Below are positions 1-9,300 of a stretch of DNA of 28,232 nucleotides, one piece after another. Numbering within the stretch: position 1 is the stretch's first letter; each line of letters begins with the position of its first letter. A model generated the notes under the pieces. That model was given only the letters and a program-made list of their open reading frames with translations. It ran no database searches and was not told where the DNA came from. Location: the IMG/VR virus record IMGVR_UViG_3300030331_005883, positions 1 to 28,232 of that record; one strand, 5' to 3'. This stretch comes from a virus. The position numbers were made by a program, and so were the translations under genes.

Positions 1-1580
1 CCATAAGAAACACTAGAGTTGGATAACTTAGCATTTCCTATCGAACCTGCTAACTTACTTGCTGCGATAGAACCTGCCAACTGTGCATTGGTTATGGTAC
101 CACTAAGACTGCTTGTAGGATAGTTTGTAGCGTCACTCAAATTGAATGCTGGCGTAGCATCAGTTGCACCAAGTGTAAGAGTAACACCACCCACACTCAT
201 GGTTGAGTTTGCTAAGTATGCATTTGCAATAGCAGTTCCCTGCCATACACCCGTGCTAATGGTACCAAGAGAAGTAAGAGAACTATTGACAACACTCGAT
301 CCTAGTGTGGTTGATGAGAGTATTGTTGCTGTATTGGATTTCAATACCTTGCCACTTGCTAAGTCAATATTTTCTGATGATGTCCATGAGTCGGTGGCAT
401 CTACCCAATTCCAAGTCTTATCTCCATCTCCACTGTCAACCGTAATACCTGCACCATCTGCTGCAGCATCATTCGCTGCACCCTTGGCAATCTCGATATT
501 CTTGTCCTCCACTGTCATGGTGGACGTATTGATGGTAGTAGTCGACCCATCCACCTGCAAGTTACCAGTGACAGTCAGATTATTTGCTATGGTAACATTA
601 TTAGGCAAACCAATAGTAACTGTTCCCGAACTCTCGGCCACATCAACCTCATTACCTGTACCTGCGAATGTGATAGTTCCACCTAATGCTGTCGCAGTTG
701 AGTTTGATCCATCTGACACAGTGATGGTGCTGTTTGCCAATTTACTGTTTGCAATTGATCCAGCTAGTTGTGCATTGGTTATTGTTCCGCTTAGACTGCT
801 GGTGGGATAATTTGTAGCGTCACTTAGATCAAAAGCAGGTGTTGCATCAGTGCCACCTAACGCAAGAGATATACCACCAAAAGATACAGTGCTATTAGAT
901 AATAATGAATTACCTATCGATCCAGCAAGTTTTGATGCAACAATGGAACCTGCGAGTTGTGCATTTGTGATGGTGCCTGTCAGACTGCTTGTAGGGTAGC
1001 CTGTAGCATCGGAGAGATCAAAAGCTGGTGTTGCATCTGAAGCACCTAATGCTAGTGATATACCACCAAACGACACCGTACTATTCGCTAACTTAGCATT
1101 TGCTATTGAACCTGCTAACTGTGCATTTGTGATGGTGCCTGTTAGACTACTAGTGGGATAACCTGTAGCATCGGAGAGATCAAAAGCTGGTGTTGCGTCT
1201 GAAGCACCTAATGCTAGTGATATACCACCAAATGACACAGTGCTATTTGCCAACTTAGAATTTGCGATAGAACCTGCTAATTGTGCATTTGTGATGGTGC
1301 CACTAAGACTACTTGTAGGATAATTTGTGGCATCACTTAAATCTAATGCTGGAGTGGCATCTGCTGCCCCAAGTGCTACTGTTACACCACCAAATGATAC
1401 TGTGCTATTTGCTAAACTACTATTTTCTAACGCAGTGTTGAATGTTGTTGATCCATCTATTACAATATTTCCATGAATTCTAACGTCAGACTTAAAAGTA
1501 GAGACACCAACAAATGTTGATATTCCAGAGATGGTCTGAGTTAGTCCACCTATCTTGGATAAAACTCTTCCTCTTGACAT
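1..1580 (-). CDS. Repetitive tail-fibre-like structural protein, 3' part cut off by the window edge
   Basis: The frame is open from an ATG at 1578-1580 down to the left edge, about 526 residues, so the C-terminus is missing. After a short N-terminus (MSRGRVLSKIGGL) comes a run of repeats of about 54 residues from about residue 52. Each carries a core like SLTGTITNAQLAGSIAN; five cores are visible, with spacings of 162, 162, 189 and 687 bases. The long gap holds a different module, about residues 330-412, with NLTVTGNLQVDGSTTTI and a later DKTWNWVDATDSWTSSENI stretch, a pattern I know from marine T4-like phage fibre proteins. Composition is rich in Ser, Thr, Ala, Gly and Asn, as in trimeric beta-structured fibres. 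It follows the 648-residue fibre gene by 32 bases, with late promoter motifs between. Most likely a virion fibre or appendage subunit; no receptor-binding domain is visible in the part present. Confidence 0.8.
   Translation of the reverse strand, partial: MSRGRVLSKIGGLTQTISGISTFVGVSTFKSDVRIHGNIVIDGSTTFNTALENSSLANSTVSFGGVTVALGAADATPALDLSDATNYPTSSLSGTITNAQLAGSIANSKLANSTVSFGGISLALGASDATPAFDLSDATGYPTSSLTGTITNAQLAGSIANAKLANSTVSFGGISLALGASDATPAFDLSDATGYPTSSLTGTITNAQLAGSIVASKLAGSIGNSLLSNSTVSFGGISLALGGTDATPAFDLSDATNYPTSSLSGTITNAQLAGSIANSKLANSTITVSDGSNSTATALGGTITFAGTGNEVDVAESSGTVTIGLPNNVTIANNLTVTGNLQVDGSTTTINTSTMTVEDKNIEIAKGAANDAAADGAGITVDSGDGDKTWNWVDATDSWTSSENIDLASGKVLKSNTATILSSTTLGSSVVNSSLTSLGTISTGVWQGTAIANAYLANSTMSVGGVTLTLGATDATPAFNLSDATNYPTSSLSGTITNAQLAGSIAASKLAGSIGNAKLSNSSVSY
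951..1274 (-). repeat. Two near-identical 162-bp tandem repeats within the left-edge fibre gene
   Basis: The unit at about 951-1112 is followed by a copy at about 1113-1274. Over the best-matched 81 bases (1000-1080 against 1162-1242) I see only about five differences. A more diverged copy lies at about 1275-1436, and further ones lie to the left. The period is exactly 54 codons, so the repeat keeps the frame of the fibre gene. Confidence 0.75.
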
Positions 1581-1586
1581 AACGGG

Positions 1587-1593
1587 TATTTAG
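1587..1593 (-). promoter_or_regulatory. CTAAATA late-promoter-like motif before the left-edge fibre gene
   Basis: The minus strand reads CTAAATA six bases before the ATG at 1580. This is the form of late promoter used by T4-like cyanophages. The distance is short for a transcribed leader, so the TATAAATA at 1610-1617 may be the main element and this one chance or secondary. Confidence 0.4.
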
Positions 1594-1609
1594 AAATCCT
1601 AATCTTTTA

Positions 1610-1617
1610 TATTTATA
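1610..1617 (-). promoter_or_regulatory. TATAAATA late promoter for the left-edge fibre gene
   Basis: The minus strand reads TATAAATA, identical to the T4 late promoter consensus recognised through the gp55/gp33/gp45 system. It overlaps the stop of the 648-residue fibre gene (TAA at 1613-1615) and lies 29 bases before the next ATG, leaving room for a leader of about 20 bases. Confidence 0.65.
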
Positions 1618-3559
1618 CTTCAGTTAGACTGATTTTATATTTCTTACCTGTGACATTATTCAGTATGAATATATTCTCATCTCCCTCTTGAAGTGTCCAA
1701 CTCCCAGATGTACCATCAACATCATTGACTCTCTGACCTAGATTTGAAAAATGCATGTCGTTAGCGTATATATCAGATCCATATATTGAATTAAATTTAT
1801 ATGTGCTTGAGCCTAAATTTCTAATTCCATTTACATCTGGTGTGATATTTCCTTTCAATGATACATTTGTGACAGTGACGCTTGGGTCACCTGTCAAACC
1901 AGTTGAAGGACCGTTGAACGCTGCAGCAGTAAGGGTATTTGTTGATGGGTTATACTTAAGATCAGAATCAGTTCTAAGTGTCTCCCCACTTCCACCAGCA
2001 GTGTCAACAAAAGTAACGAAGTGATCAGCAGCTGTGGTCTCTGTAGCTGTTATGTCTATGGTTGATGTGGTTACGTTAGTCAGAGCAGAACCATCTAACA
2101 CTGGTAAAGCACCAGATAAATTGCTTGATGCAACAGTGCCTGTGAATGATGTTGCTGACAATTCACCTGTTGATGCATTAAATGTCAAGGCAGTATTTGA
2201 CTTTATCTCTTGATTACCTGTGGAATTGCCTGCAAATAAAATGTGTGTAGATGTATCTGAGTTATCTGATGCAACATTCACTTGTGTAGCAGGACCTATA
2301 AGTGACCCTACAAATGATGTATAAGTTGCTGTGGTACCACTGACATTTGTCATGGTATTATTACCTGTAGAGGTAACATTACCTGTAATATTTCCAGTGA
2401 ACGTACCTGCTATTGCACCAGTCCCAGTGATGGTAGGTGATGTTAGTGTTTTGTTGGTAAGTGTCTGTGTGCCAGTGTCAGAAACGAGTGTTGCGTCAGC
2501 ATTACCAATAATTGAACCACCAGGCAATGTCAATGTATTTGATGCAGCAACACTATGATCAGCAGCAGTAATTATCTGACCATGAGAATTCACGTGACAA
2601 TTAAGTTGTATTTTTCCTTCTTCTGATGAATCATCTCCACGAATCTCAATGATTGAAGTGGCAGATTCAATTATTACGTTTCCAGAGGATGAAATTACTG
2701 TACCTGTCAGGTTACCAGTGACATTTCCTGTTACATCTCCTGTCAAAGGACCTGTGACATTTCCAGTCAAATTACCAGTGACATTACCAGTGACATTACC
2801 AGTGACATTACCAGTAACATTACCTGTGACATTTCCTGTTAAGTTTCCATCAAATATTGGTGCTGATGCAATACCACTGACATTCAAATGCTCAACATAA
2901 AAAGGTGAATCGGGGGATAGTGATGCTATACCAACGCTAGGTTCACTAACTGTTAGACCTACCCCAAGTCTAATAATGTTTATATCATTGAGTAATTCAA
3001 AACCTTGTGCATCTTGAAACTTTATTTTTGAATCTGCAATGGAAAATATTGATGTAATACCTGATGCGGATTGACCAACAGGCAACTCCATTACCGATAA
3101 ACCTGCTCCCACTCTTACCGTAGTTACTCCAGTGCTTACAGTAAACTCATTTGCATCTGAAAAATCTAATGTATTCTTGTTTATGGTAACTGTAGAAACA
3201 CCAATTTCTATCGTACCCCCAACACCAATACTCTTTTTTGTTTCTGTTACTACTACACCATTACCTTCAAAGTTCACTGTAGTAGTGGATCCACCAAAAC
3301 CGACGGGAGTAATACCTTGATCTTGTACTGTAATACCAAACGCTGAACCACCACCACTACCACCTACGGGTGGTGCTGCCCAGAATCTTTCTCCATTTGT
3401 ATTACCATATAATATAAACTCATTATCGGTTGGTAGACCTAAACTAGGTTCTGCCTCTTCCAGACCAAGAAAGGACGGGAATCCATTTGTTTGATTTCTA
3501 AATGTTGATAAACCAGCATAACTGGTTACACCAACCTTGCCTGAAAGTAGTCTTCCCAT
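1613..3559 (-). CDS. Tail-fibre-like structural protein with NVTG repeat (648 aa)
   Basis: A long Ser/Thr/Gly/Asn-rich protein with no enzyme motif. Residues 1-70 form a short unique head (MGRLLSGKVGVTSYAGLSTF). Residues 75-225 repeat a pattern of the type GVTTVRVGAGLSV. Residues 239-286 are twelve tandem copies of N-x-T-G, mostly NVTG. The C-terminal part has the stretch NGIRNLGSSTYKFNSIYGSD and ends in GSWTLQEGDENIFILNNVTG and KKYKISLTEV, endings I associate with marine T4-like phage fibre and virion proteins. The ATG overlaps the stop of the upstream 112-residue gene as TAATG, and a GGAG lies 11 bases before it, so the two are probably translated together. Role inferred: fibre or appendage subunit, with the repeat as a thin shaft. 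Which T4 fibre it corresponds to cannot be told. Confidence 0.75.
   Translation of the reverse strand: MGRLLSGKVGVTSYAGLSTFRNQTNGFPSFLGLEEAEPSLGLPTDNEFILYGNTNGERFWAAPPVGGSGGGSAFGITVQDQGITPVGFGGSTTTVNFEGNGVVVTETKKSIGVGGTIEIGVSTVTINKNTLDFSDANEFTVSTGVTTVRVGAGLSVMELPVGQSASGITSIFSIADSKIKFQDAQGFELLNDINIIRLGVGLTVSEPSVGIASLSPDSPFYVEHLNVSGIASAPIFDGNLTGNVTGNVTGNVTGNVTGNVTGNLTGNVTGPLTGDVTGNVTGNLTGTVISSSGNVIIESATSIIEIRGDDSSEEGKIQLNCHVNSHGQIITAADHSVAASNTLTLPGGSIIGNADATLVSDTGTQTLTNKTLTSPTITGTGAIAGTFTGNITGNVTSTGNNTMTNVSGTTATYTSFVGSLIGPATQVNVASDNSDTSTHILFAGNSTGNQEIKSNTALTFNASTGELSATSFTGTVASSNLSGALPVLDGSALTNVTTSTIDITATETTAADHFVTFVDTAGGSGETLRTDSDLKYNPSTNTLTAAAFNGPSTGLTGDPSVTVTNVSLKGNITPDVNGIRNLGSSTYKFNSIYGSDIYANDMHFSNLGQRVNDVDGTSGSWTLQEGDENIFILNNVTGKKYKISLTEV
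2702..2845 (-). repeat. 12-bp tandem repeat coding (NxTG)12
   Basis: Twelve consecutive 12-base units encode NLTG, NVTG (x5), NLTG, NVTG, PLTG, DVTG, NVTG, NLTG. Several central units are identical at the base level (ATTACCAGTGAC on the plus strand, about 2771-2810). This is a coding microrepeat and is likely to vary in copy number by slippage. Confidence 0.9.
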
Positions 3560-3897
3560 TACTTAGCGTTCTCCAGTACACTAACTATGCATTTTTGTGT
3601 GTTCAAGAAATCACCCTTGATCTTGAGCACGTCACCTGTTTCTAATACTAATCTTCCATCAATGAATGACATGGCATCTTGATGAGGAATACGTCCTAAT
3701 TCTATGATAGGAGTATCGACTGAATCTCTACTGTGATATACACTGAATGAGGTTACAGATGAACTTGTCCCTACGTTTGCCACATTGCCATAGATGATTA
3801 GCGATGAAACACCTGCAGGGCATGTGTATATACCAACCTTACTTGTTGTAAGGGTATGTGTAACAGTCTTGAATTTATTTAATGGTATCGCAGCCAT
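3559..3897 (-). CDS. Small beta-rich virion protein, function unknown (112 aa)
   Basis: The 112-residue product begins MAAIPLNKFKTVTHTLTTSK and is dominated by alternating hydrophobic and polar residues typical of a beta-sandwich; no catalytic motif is visible. It sits between two fibre genes. Its ATG follows the upstream stop directly (TAG then ATG, 3895-3900), its stop overlaps the next ATG as TAATG, and a GGAGG lies about ten bases before the start, so it belongs to the fibre operon. From context it may be a fibre connector, fibre cap or decoration protein. I do not recognise a T4 equivalent. Confidence 0.6.
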   Translation of the reverse strand: MAAIPLNKFKTVTHTLTTSKVGIYTCPAGVSSLIIYGNVANVGTSSSVTSFSVYHSRDSVDTPIIELGRIPHQDAMSFIDGRLVLETGDVLKIKGDFLNTQKCIVSVLENAK

Positions 3898-6276
3898 CTA
3901 TAGGTTACCTCCGAGAGCGATAATGAGTGGAGTGAGTTGAGCTTGTATGCTCTTTTTAAATGAATCACCTGATATATCACCAGTTTGCTGATTGATGGTG
4001 AAGTTATCACCAACCTTCAGATTGCCTCTCTCATCCGTGGATGTGTAAACAACCTTACCACCTTGCTCAGAAATTGCTTGGTTTGCAGGTATCGCAACAC
4101 CACCCTGAGCTGGTAATGATGTGTTGATATTAGTTCCTGAACCCACATGCTCAAATGTGTATGAAGATGCAAGTATAAGTGATTGTCTAGCGAATGGCAC
4201 TGTTGAACCAACACCCACAGATGATGGTAGTGTTTGATCAATCGTGATTGTAGAAACACCAGCTGTAACAGGTGTCGCACTATTTATAGTAAAATAAGAT
4301 GGTTCCATCGTAGCATTCGCTACTGCAGTAACACCAGATTGAGGTGCAGCAATTGAAATTGTTGGTGCTGCTCTGTATTGAGAACCAGATGCACTTACTT
4401 CAATAGAGGTTACACTTCCAAACCCACTTATTACAGCAATACCCTCTGCAGTTATACCACCTGGACCTGTGGGATCTGCTATGGTAACTACGGGAGGGTT
4501 TGTGTTTGTATATCCTGAACCTGCATTAGTCACAGATATACTTCTTACTTCATTGAATAATTCCCCTATGTAGAATGCCTGACCTGTAAAAGGTCTATGA
4601 GTTAGACTTCCAACAACCACTTGGTTGTCCTCTGCATTTGCTATCTGTGACAGTGCACCAGTTTCCCTTACAGTTCCTACTCCAGATGCTACTAAACCTC
4701 TCACACCGAACGATGCATTAGAGTTGTTTACATCACATTGTCCTCCTGATGTCGCTGTAATAGCTGCAACATTATTAATAGTAAAGAGGGATACTAATTG
4801 AGCATAACCATTATTACTGATAGTAATACCGATACCCCCTTGATTGTACTGAGTATATGAATCAACATTCATCGACTTCAACCCACCAATCACACTTCCA
4901 TCTATTTTCATTCCAATTGAATTTGGAACAAAGTTTGTGCAATTTCTCACATATGGTGATTGTGTGATTATCCCTGCGATTCTTTTATGTGATCCAGCAT
5001 CACCAACATTTATTGTAAATGTGTCATCGGTTGTTGCAGTTATAGCGGTAAAAATACCAGCAATAGGATCAGTTGATCTTGGATAGGGGTGTATGGTGGC
5101 ATGTTTATCTTGATCACAAGTAAATGCTATGCTATTAGTAACAATACCCACTGTATCACTCACTGTCAAACCATGAGATGATTTTGTAATGACTGTTGTC
5201 CCTGTGAGTGGATCGTACGATACGAATGTGGGGGTTATTGATGCCCCAGTGTGCCAATTAGGTCCAACCTTGACAGCGTTTGTAGCACCATAACCAGCAA
5301 CAAATTTATGTCTATTTGCTACCCCCTCTGGAGGAAATGCTATGATAGCACCCGTGTTTGCAGCACCAACAAATGAAAGGTTCTGTATCAGTGTACCATT
5401 ATTGACATGAAATAGATCTTTACCCGTATTAGATGGTATAATCTGTGTGTTTCTCATGTCATCACCATCTATGGTGACATTTCTAGGTATGAATACTGGA
5501 TTATTCTCTTGATATATCCCTGCTGATACTCTTATATTAGTTCCAGTCTGTGCCAAAGTGCAAGCAGCACCAATTGTTCTTTTTGCAGTCTTGAGAGTGA
5601 ATCCATCATTATTATCATTTCCGTCCTCATTGACGTGAAGTATATTAGTAACACTGGCACCTGCACCGACCCATACCAATTCTCCTGTCTCACTTGCTGC
5701 TAGAATACTCTTAGCAATACCAACTTCACCTGTTGAGTCTAAAAATGTTCCACCAATCTGTACAAAACCATTAGCACTATCACCTGGTGCTCTTGCAACT
5801 TGTAAAAGATATTCAGGAAGTGTGGTGCCTATACCAACACGTTTATTAGTTGGGTCAAAAACAAAGTTATCAGCACCACCAAATTTACTGTTTGTTTTTT
5901 TAAATTGTAATGAATTAGTTGCGTCTGACGCATTTGTGAATATTTCTGCAGTGGTAGACCATGAAACACCTGATCCTGATCCAGTTGATATTATTACCTG
6001 TCCATCTGTCCCTGCACCTGAATTATTATCCTTGATCGCCCCACCAAAAAAAGCATCACTTGTCACATCCAACCCGTTCAGTGGTTGTGTGCTACCTATA
6101 CCAACTTGACCTGCTGCTAATATGCCATCGAAATTAGCAGTTGTTGCCACGTCAAGACCAAACTTAGCATCAGTTTTACCGATACCAGTTTTATTTGTTT
6201 GAGCATCAACAACTAGAGCGTCTTCACCGACCTCCAGTCCTTTCTCGACAGCAAACTTCTTATTTACTGATGCCAT
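3898..6276 (-). CDS. Tail-fibre-like structural protein with pectin-lyase-like segment (792 aa)
   Basis: Residues 1-165 contain repeated GIG-type motifs (VGIGSTQPLNGLDV, VGIGTTLPEYLLQV) common in marine myovirus fibre proteins. Residues about 210-330 resemble a right-handed beta-helix or pectin-lyase fold: HVNEDGNDNNDGFTLKTAKR, then IPRNVTIDGDD and a GTLIQNLSFVGA rung. Residues about 578-660 carry two GSGY-type repeats (AGSGYTNTNPPVVTI and a degenerate GSQYRAAPTISI). Residues about 700-775 form a C-terminal domain also present in the 1891-residue neighbour (SSYTFEHVGSG, then KVVYTSTDERGNLKVGDNF). The ATG is preceded by TAGGAG with 11 bases of spacing and by a GATAAATA late promoter. Likely a fibre or spike subunit that binds, and could possibly degrade, surface glycan; no catalytic residue set is visible. 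Confidence 0.75.
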   Translation of the reverse strand: MASVNKKFAVEKGLEVGEDALVVDAQTNKTGIGKTDAKFGLDVATTANFDGILAAGQVGIGSTQPLNGLDVTSDAFFGGAIKDNNSGAGTDGQVIISTGSGSGVSWSTTAEIFTNASDATNSLQFKKTNSKFGGADNFVFDPTNKRVGIGTTLPEYLLQVARAPGDSANGFVQIGGTFLDSTGEVGIAKSILAASETGELVWVGAGASVTNILHVNEDGNDNNDGFTLKTAKRTIGAACTLAQTGTNIRVSAGIYQENNPVFIPRNVTIDGDDMRNTQIIPSNTGKDLFHVNNGTLIQNLSFVGAANTGAIIAFPPEGVANRHKFVAGYGATNAVKVGPNWHTGASITPTFVSYDPLTGTTVITKSSHGLTVSDTVGIVTNSIAFTCDQDKHATIHPYPRSTDPIAGIFTAITATTDDTFTINVGDAGSHKRIAGIITQSPYVRNCTNFVPNSIGMKIDGSVIGGLKSMNVDSYTQYNQGGIGITISNNGYAQLVSLFTINNVAAITATSGGQCDVNNSNASFGVRGLVASGVGTVRETGALSQIANAEDNQVVVGSLTHRPFTGQAFYIGELFNEVRSISVTNAGSGYTNTNPPVVTIADPTGPGGITAEGIAVISGFGSVTSIEVSASGSQYRAAPTISIAAPQSGVTAVANATMEPSYFTINSATPVTAGVSTITIDQTLPSSVGVGSTVPFARQSLILASSYTFEHVGSGTNINTSLPAQGGVAIPANQAISEQGGKVVYTSTDERGNLKVGDNFTINQQTGDISGDSFKKSIQAQLTPLIIALGGNL

Positions 6277-6301
6277 TTACCAGTGCACTCCTAAGTATTT
6301 G

Positions 6302-6309
6302 TATTTATC
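6302..6309 (-). promoter_or_regulatory. GATAAATA late promoter for the 792-aa fibre gene
   Basis: The minus strand reads GATAAATA, one base off the T4 late consensus. It overlaps the stop codon of the 1891-residue gene (TGA at 6308-6310) and lies 25 bases before the ATG at 6276, with TAGGAG between promoter and start. Confidence 0.6.
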
Positions 6310-9300
6310 AACTAATACGCATGATATAAGCGATAGCATAATATGGAGGTAGGTTAGCGTTAGTCACGCTTGATGAACCTGCAGGTGCTGCAGCAGTCAA
6401 TGAAAGACTTCCACTCTGACCAATTTGGTCACCTGATGTAGAACCTGGTGTTGAATTATTTGCTGCAAAATCCTGAACACCCGTGCTGTCTAATATGTAA
6501 CCACCTGCTGCATCAGCAAGAACAGCACCACTTGTTTGAGTAGAGTGTCTCACTGGGTGACCATGACTTCCACCCGTAGCAGTGTGAGTGTGTGTTGGCA
6601 CAATAGCATCCGCACTACCACCCGTGGTATCAGCAGCATAGGCAGAACCACGACCAACAACAAATTTATCAATTAAATTTGGCGTACCATTAGTTCCATC
6701 ACATAAGTTCCAGTTAGAGGGCACAGCAGCATTTGTACCTGACCACATGATAATACCACCAATAGGTATGGTACCATTACCAACAAAGTCACCAGCAGTG
6801 CAAGTTCCAGAGATGTTAGCATCATCTGTTGATGTCAATTGTTCTGCCTGAACTGTGCCTGATATGGTTGCAGTGCCTGCAGTCACAGTGCCAGTGGCTT
6901 GTACATTTGCAGTAGCAATAAGATTTACACCTTGAACATCTCCACCTGCTTGTATTTTATCGTCAGCAATGATATCATCAGTTGAATGAAAGTGCTCCGC
7001 AGTTGTAATACCAGTAACAGATAAGTGTCTACCAACAGTGGCATCGACACCAACCGAGGCATTATTATCAACATTAAGTGTGTGAGATGTTAATGTTGAT
7101 CCAGCAAATGTAAGAGCAGAACTGTCTTGCAATTCACCACTTGCACCTATGGTAACAATACGACCCTGTGTCAGATCATCTACCTTCAAGCTTCCAACAC
7201 TTGAGTTACCAGCAACTGTCAAATCTTCACCAGTGTCACATATAGTAACTCCAATCGCTACATTATCCACAGCATAGTGTTCTTTGCCATTTTCCACAGA
7301 GACAAGACCAAAACGTTGCCACTTCTCTGTGCCTGTCTCATTTGTTTGAACCCAACCAATGTATCCACCTCTGTTTACACTGGTAGCAAATAATATATTA
7401 TCACCTGTTTGTGATGAGGGTGGTTCAGTTTCTTGAATACCTACAAATACCTGTTTACCTATTGATCCAGTTCTATTTCCTCTAAACTTGACATCAATCA
7501 AATCAGTATTTGCATTACTGTAAAAGTTTTGATTGATAGTCAAGTTATCAAATGACGCTGTTGTTGGCAACTGTGCGGTGGGTGCAGACACTGATGTGGT
7601 ATCAAATTCATCAATGGTTGATACTTCCTCTCCAGTAAGGGCATCAATTTTCTTACGTCCTATAAAGAATTCACCCTTATCATTCATAGCAGTGTAAACT
7701 ACTAATCCACCACGTGTTTGCTCTGATTGTGCTAATATTTGCTCATCATTATCAAGAACTCTATCTTGAACCTGAGGCATAGCAGTTGAATAGTTACCAG
7801 GTCCAAAACCAACATACTCAAAAGTATGTCCTGAAGCACGTATCAATGAATTTCTACGTGTCTCTACTGGTATGACCTTAATCTTAAGTGCTGCTACATT
7901 CTTGAGGTGTGATGTTGCATTAGTTCCTAACGCACCTCGTATAATCTTAGTTCTATTTTTATCTGTGATTCTTACTATTTCATTTTCTATTTGTAGGTAA
8001 TCACCTCTTTTGAGCATGCTCCTATCTTTTAGGATAATTGAAGTAGAGGTAGATGTAAGTGCACTATTCAATTCAGTGGTAAATCCACCGTAAATAGGCA
8101 TGGATTGATTGAATCCTTTTGCACTAATACCTGATCCATGTGCTACAGCAGACGCTCCTACAAAAGATGGTTGTGACGCTGTTTTTCCTATATTGATCTT
8201 CATTGAAGACCCATATCCAACTCTATCAGTGACAGTGTGTGTTCCATTATAAACAGAGTTTGCACCTGATATGACAATCTCATCACCTCTTCTTAGACCA
8301 ATATCAGAACTCAAAGTGATTGTCGCAATACCACTCAATCTATCATGTAAGATATTAGTCACAGCAGTAGAGACACCAACATGATAGATAAATCCACCAG
8401 ATGTGGAGAAATCATTGTCAGCTGAACCATTATACTCTAATTGTTTAGGGTCATCTACACCTGTGATTCTTTGTATTCCATTGTAGGCATCACTTCCAAC
8501 TCCAATGACTTGGATCGCATCACCTGTAGAATCGTTTATAGTGCCCACTGTAAGAGCACAATCTGTAACAGATCCAGATGGTCTGAATGGTACGCCTTTT
8601 ACTTGAAGCACATCACCAACTTCATATGCTGAACCATAATTGTTAATATCTACACCTGTGATTGTACCACTAGCACCAACAGTTACGTCAATCGTAGCAC
8701 CTCTTCCACTTCCACCGACAAGTGGTATGTTGTAATAAAACTCAGCATTACCACTACTTGTACCATATCCAATACCACCTGTATTATTACTGAACCCTGT
8801 TATACCATTTAATCCATGCTCTACATTGGTGTCGAGAATAATATTTCCTGTGTCATGTGATCCTCCTGTAATACCTACACCAATATTTGATTCTTCAAAG
8901 AAACTGTGTACAAGTTCTTTTGTAATGCTATTTTTAGGATCATTTGTAATTACTTGTCCTATTTTTTCTCTAAGAGCGTGGGAAACTGCTGCATCTGGGT
9001 CAAAAGTAATATTATCTTTATCAACTCTTGGTCTAAGGTTATTAATGTTTTGAGCAAAAAAGTTTGCACTTGTTGAGAAAGGTGTAACGCCTGGTTGTGA
9101 GATATATCCTAAGACAGTCAGGTCATATATTCCATCTTGTATATCTTTCTTAAACTCCTGAACTTCCTCATTGTTGAATATTTGATATGTTTTATTATAT
9201 TCTCGTTTTGTGAAGAATGGGGCAAATGTTCTTCCTGATCCTACAATAGATTGATCATGTCTGGTGTATGGAACATTAGCAGTTATTGTGCTTATTCCAC

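Noticed and set aside
142-810. A 222-codon open frame on the plus strand opposite the left-edge fibre gene
   Set aside because: It is the antisense of a Ser/Thr/Ala-rich repeat protein, whose codons rarely give stops on the other strand; no motif or promoter supports it.
2702-2845. Regular direct repeats that could suggest a CRISPR array
   Set aside because: The unit is 12 bases without spacers and keeps the fibre reading frame, so it is a coding repeat.
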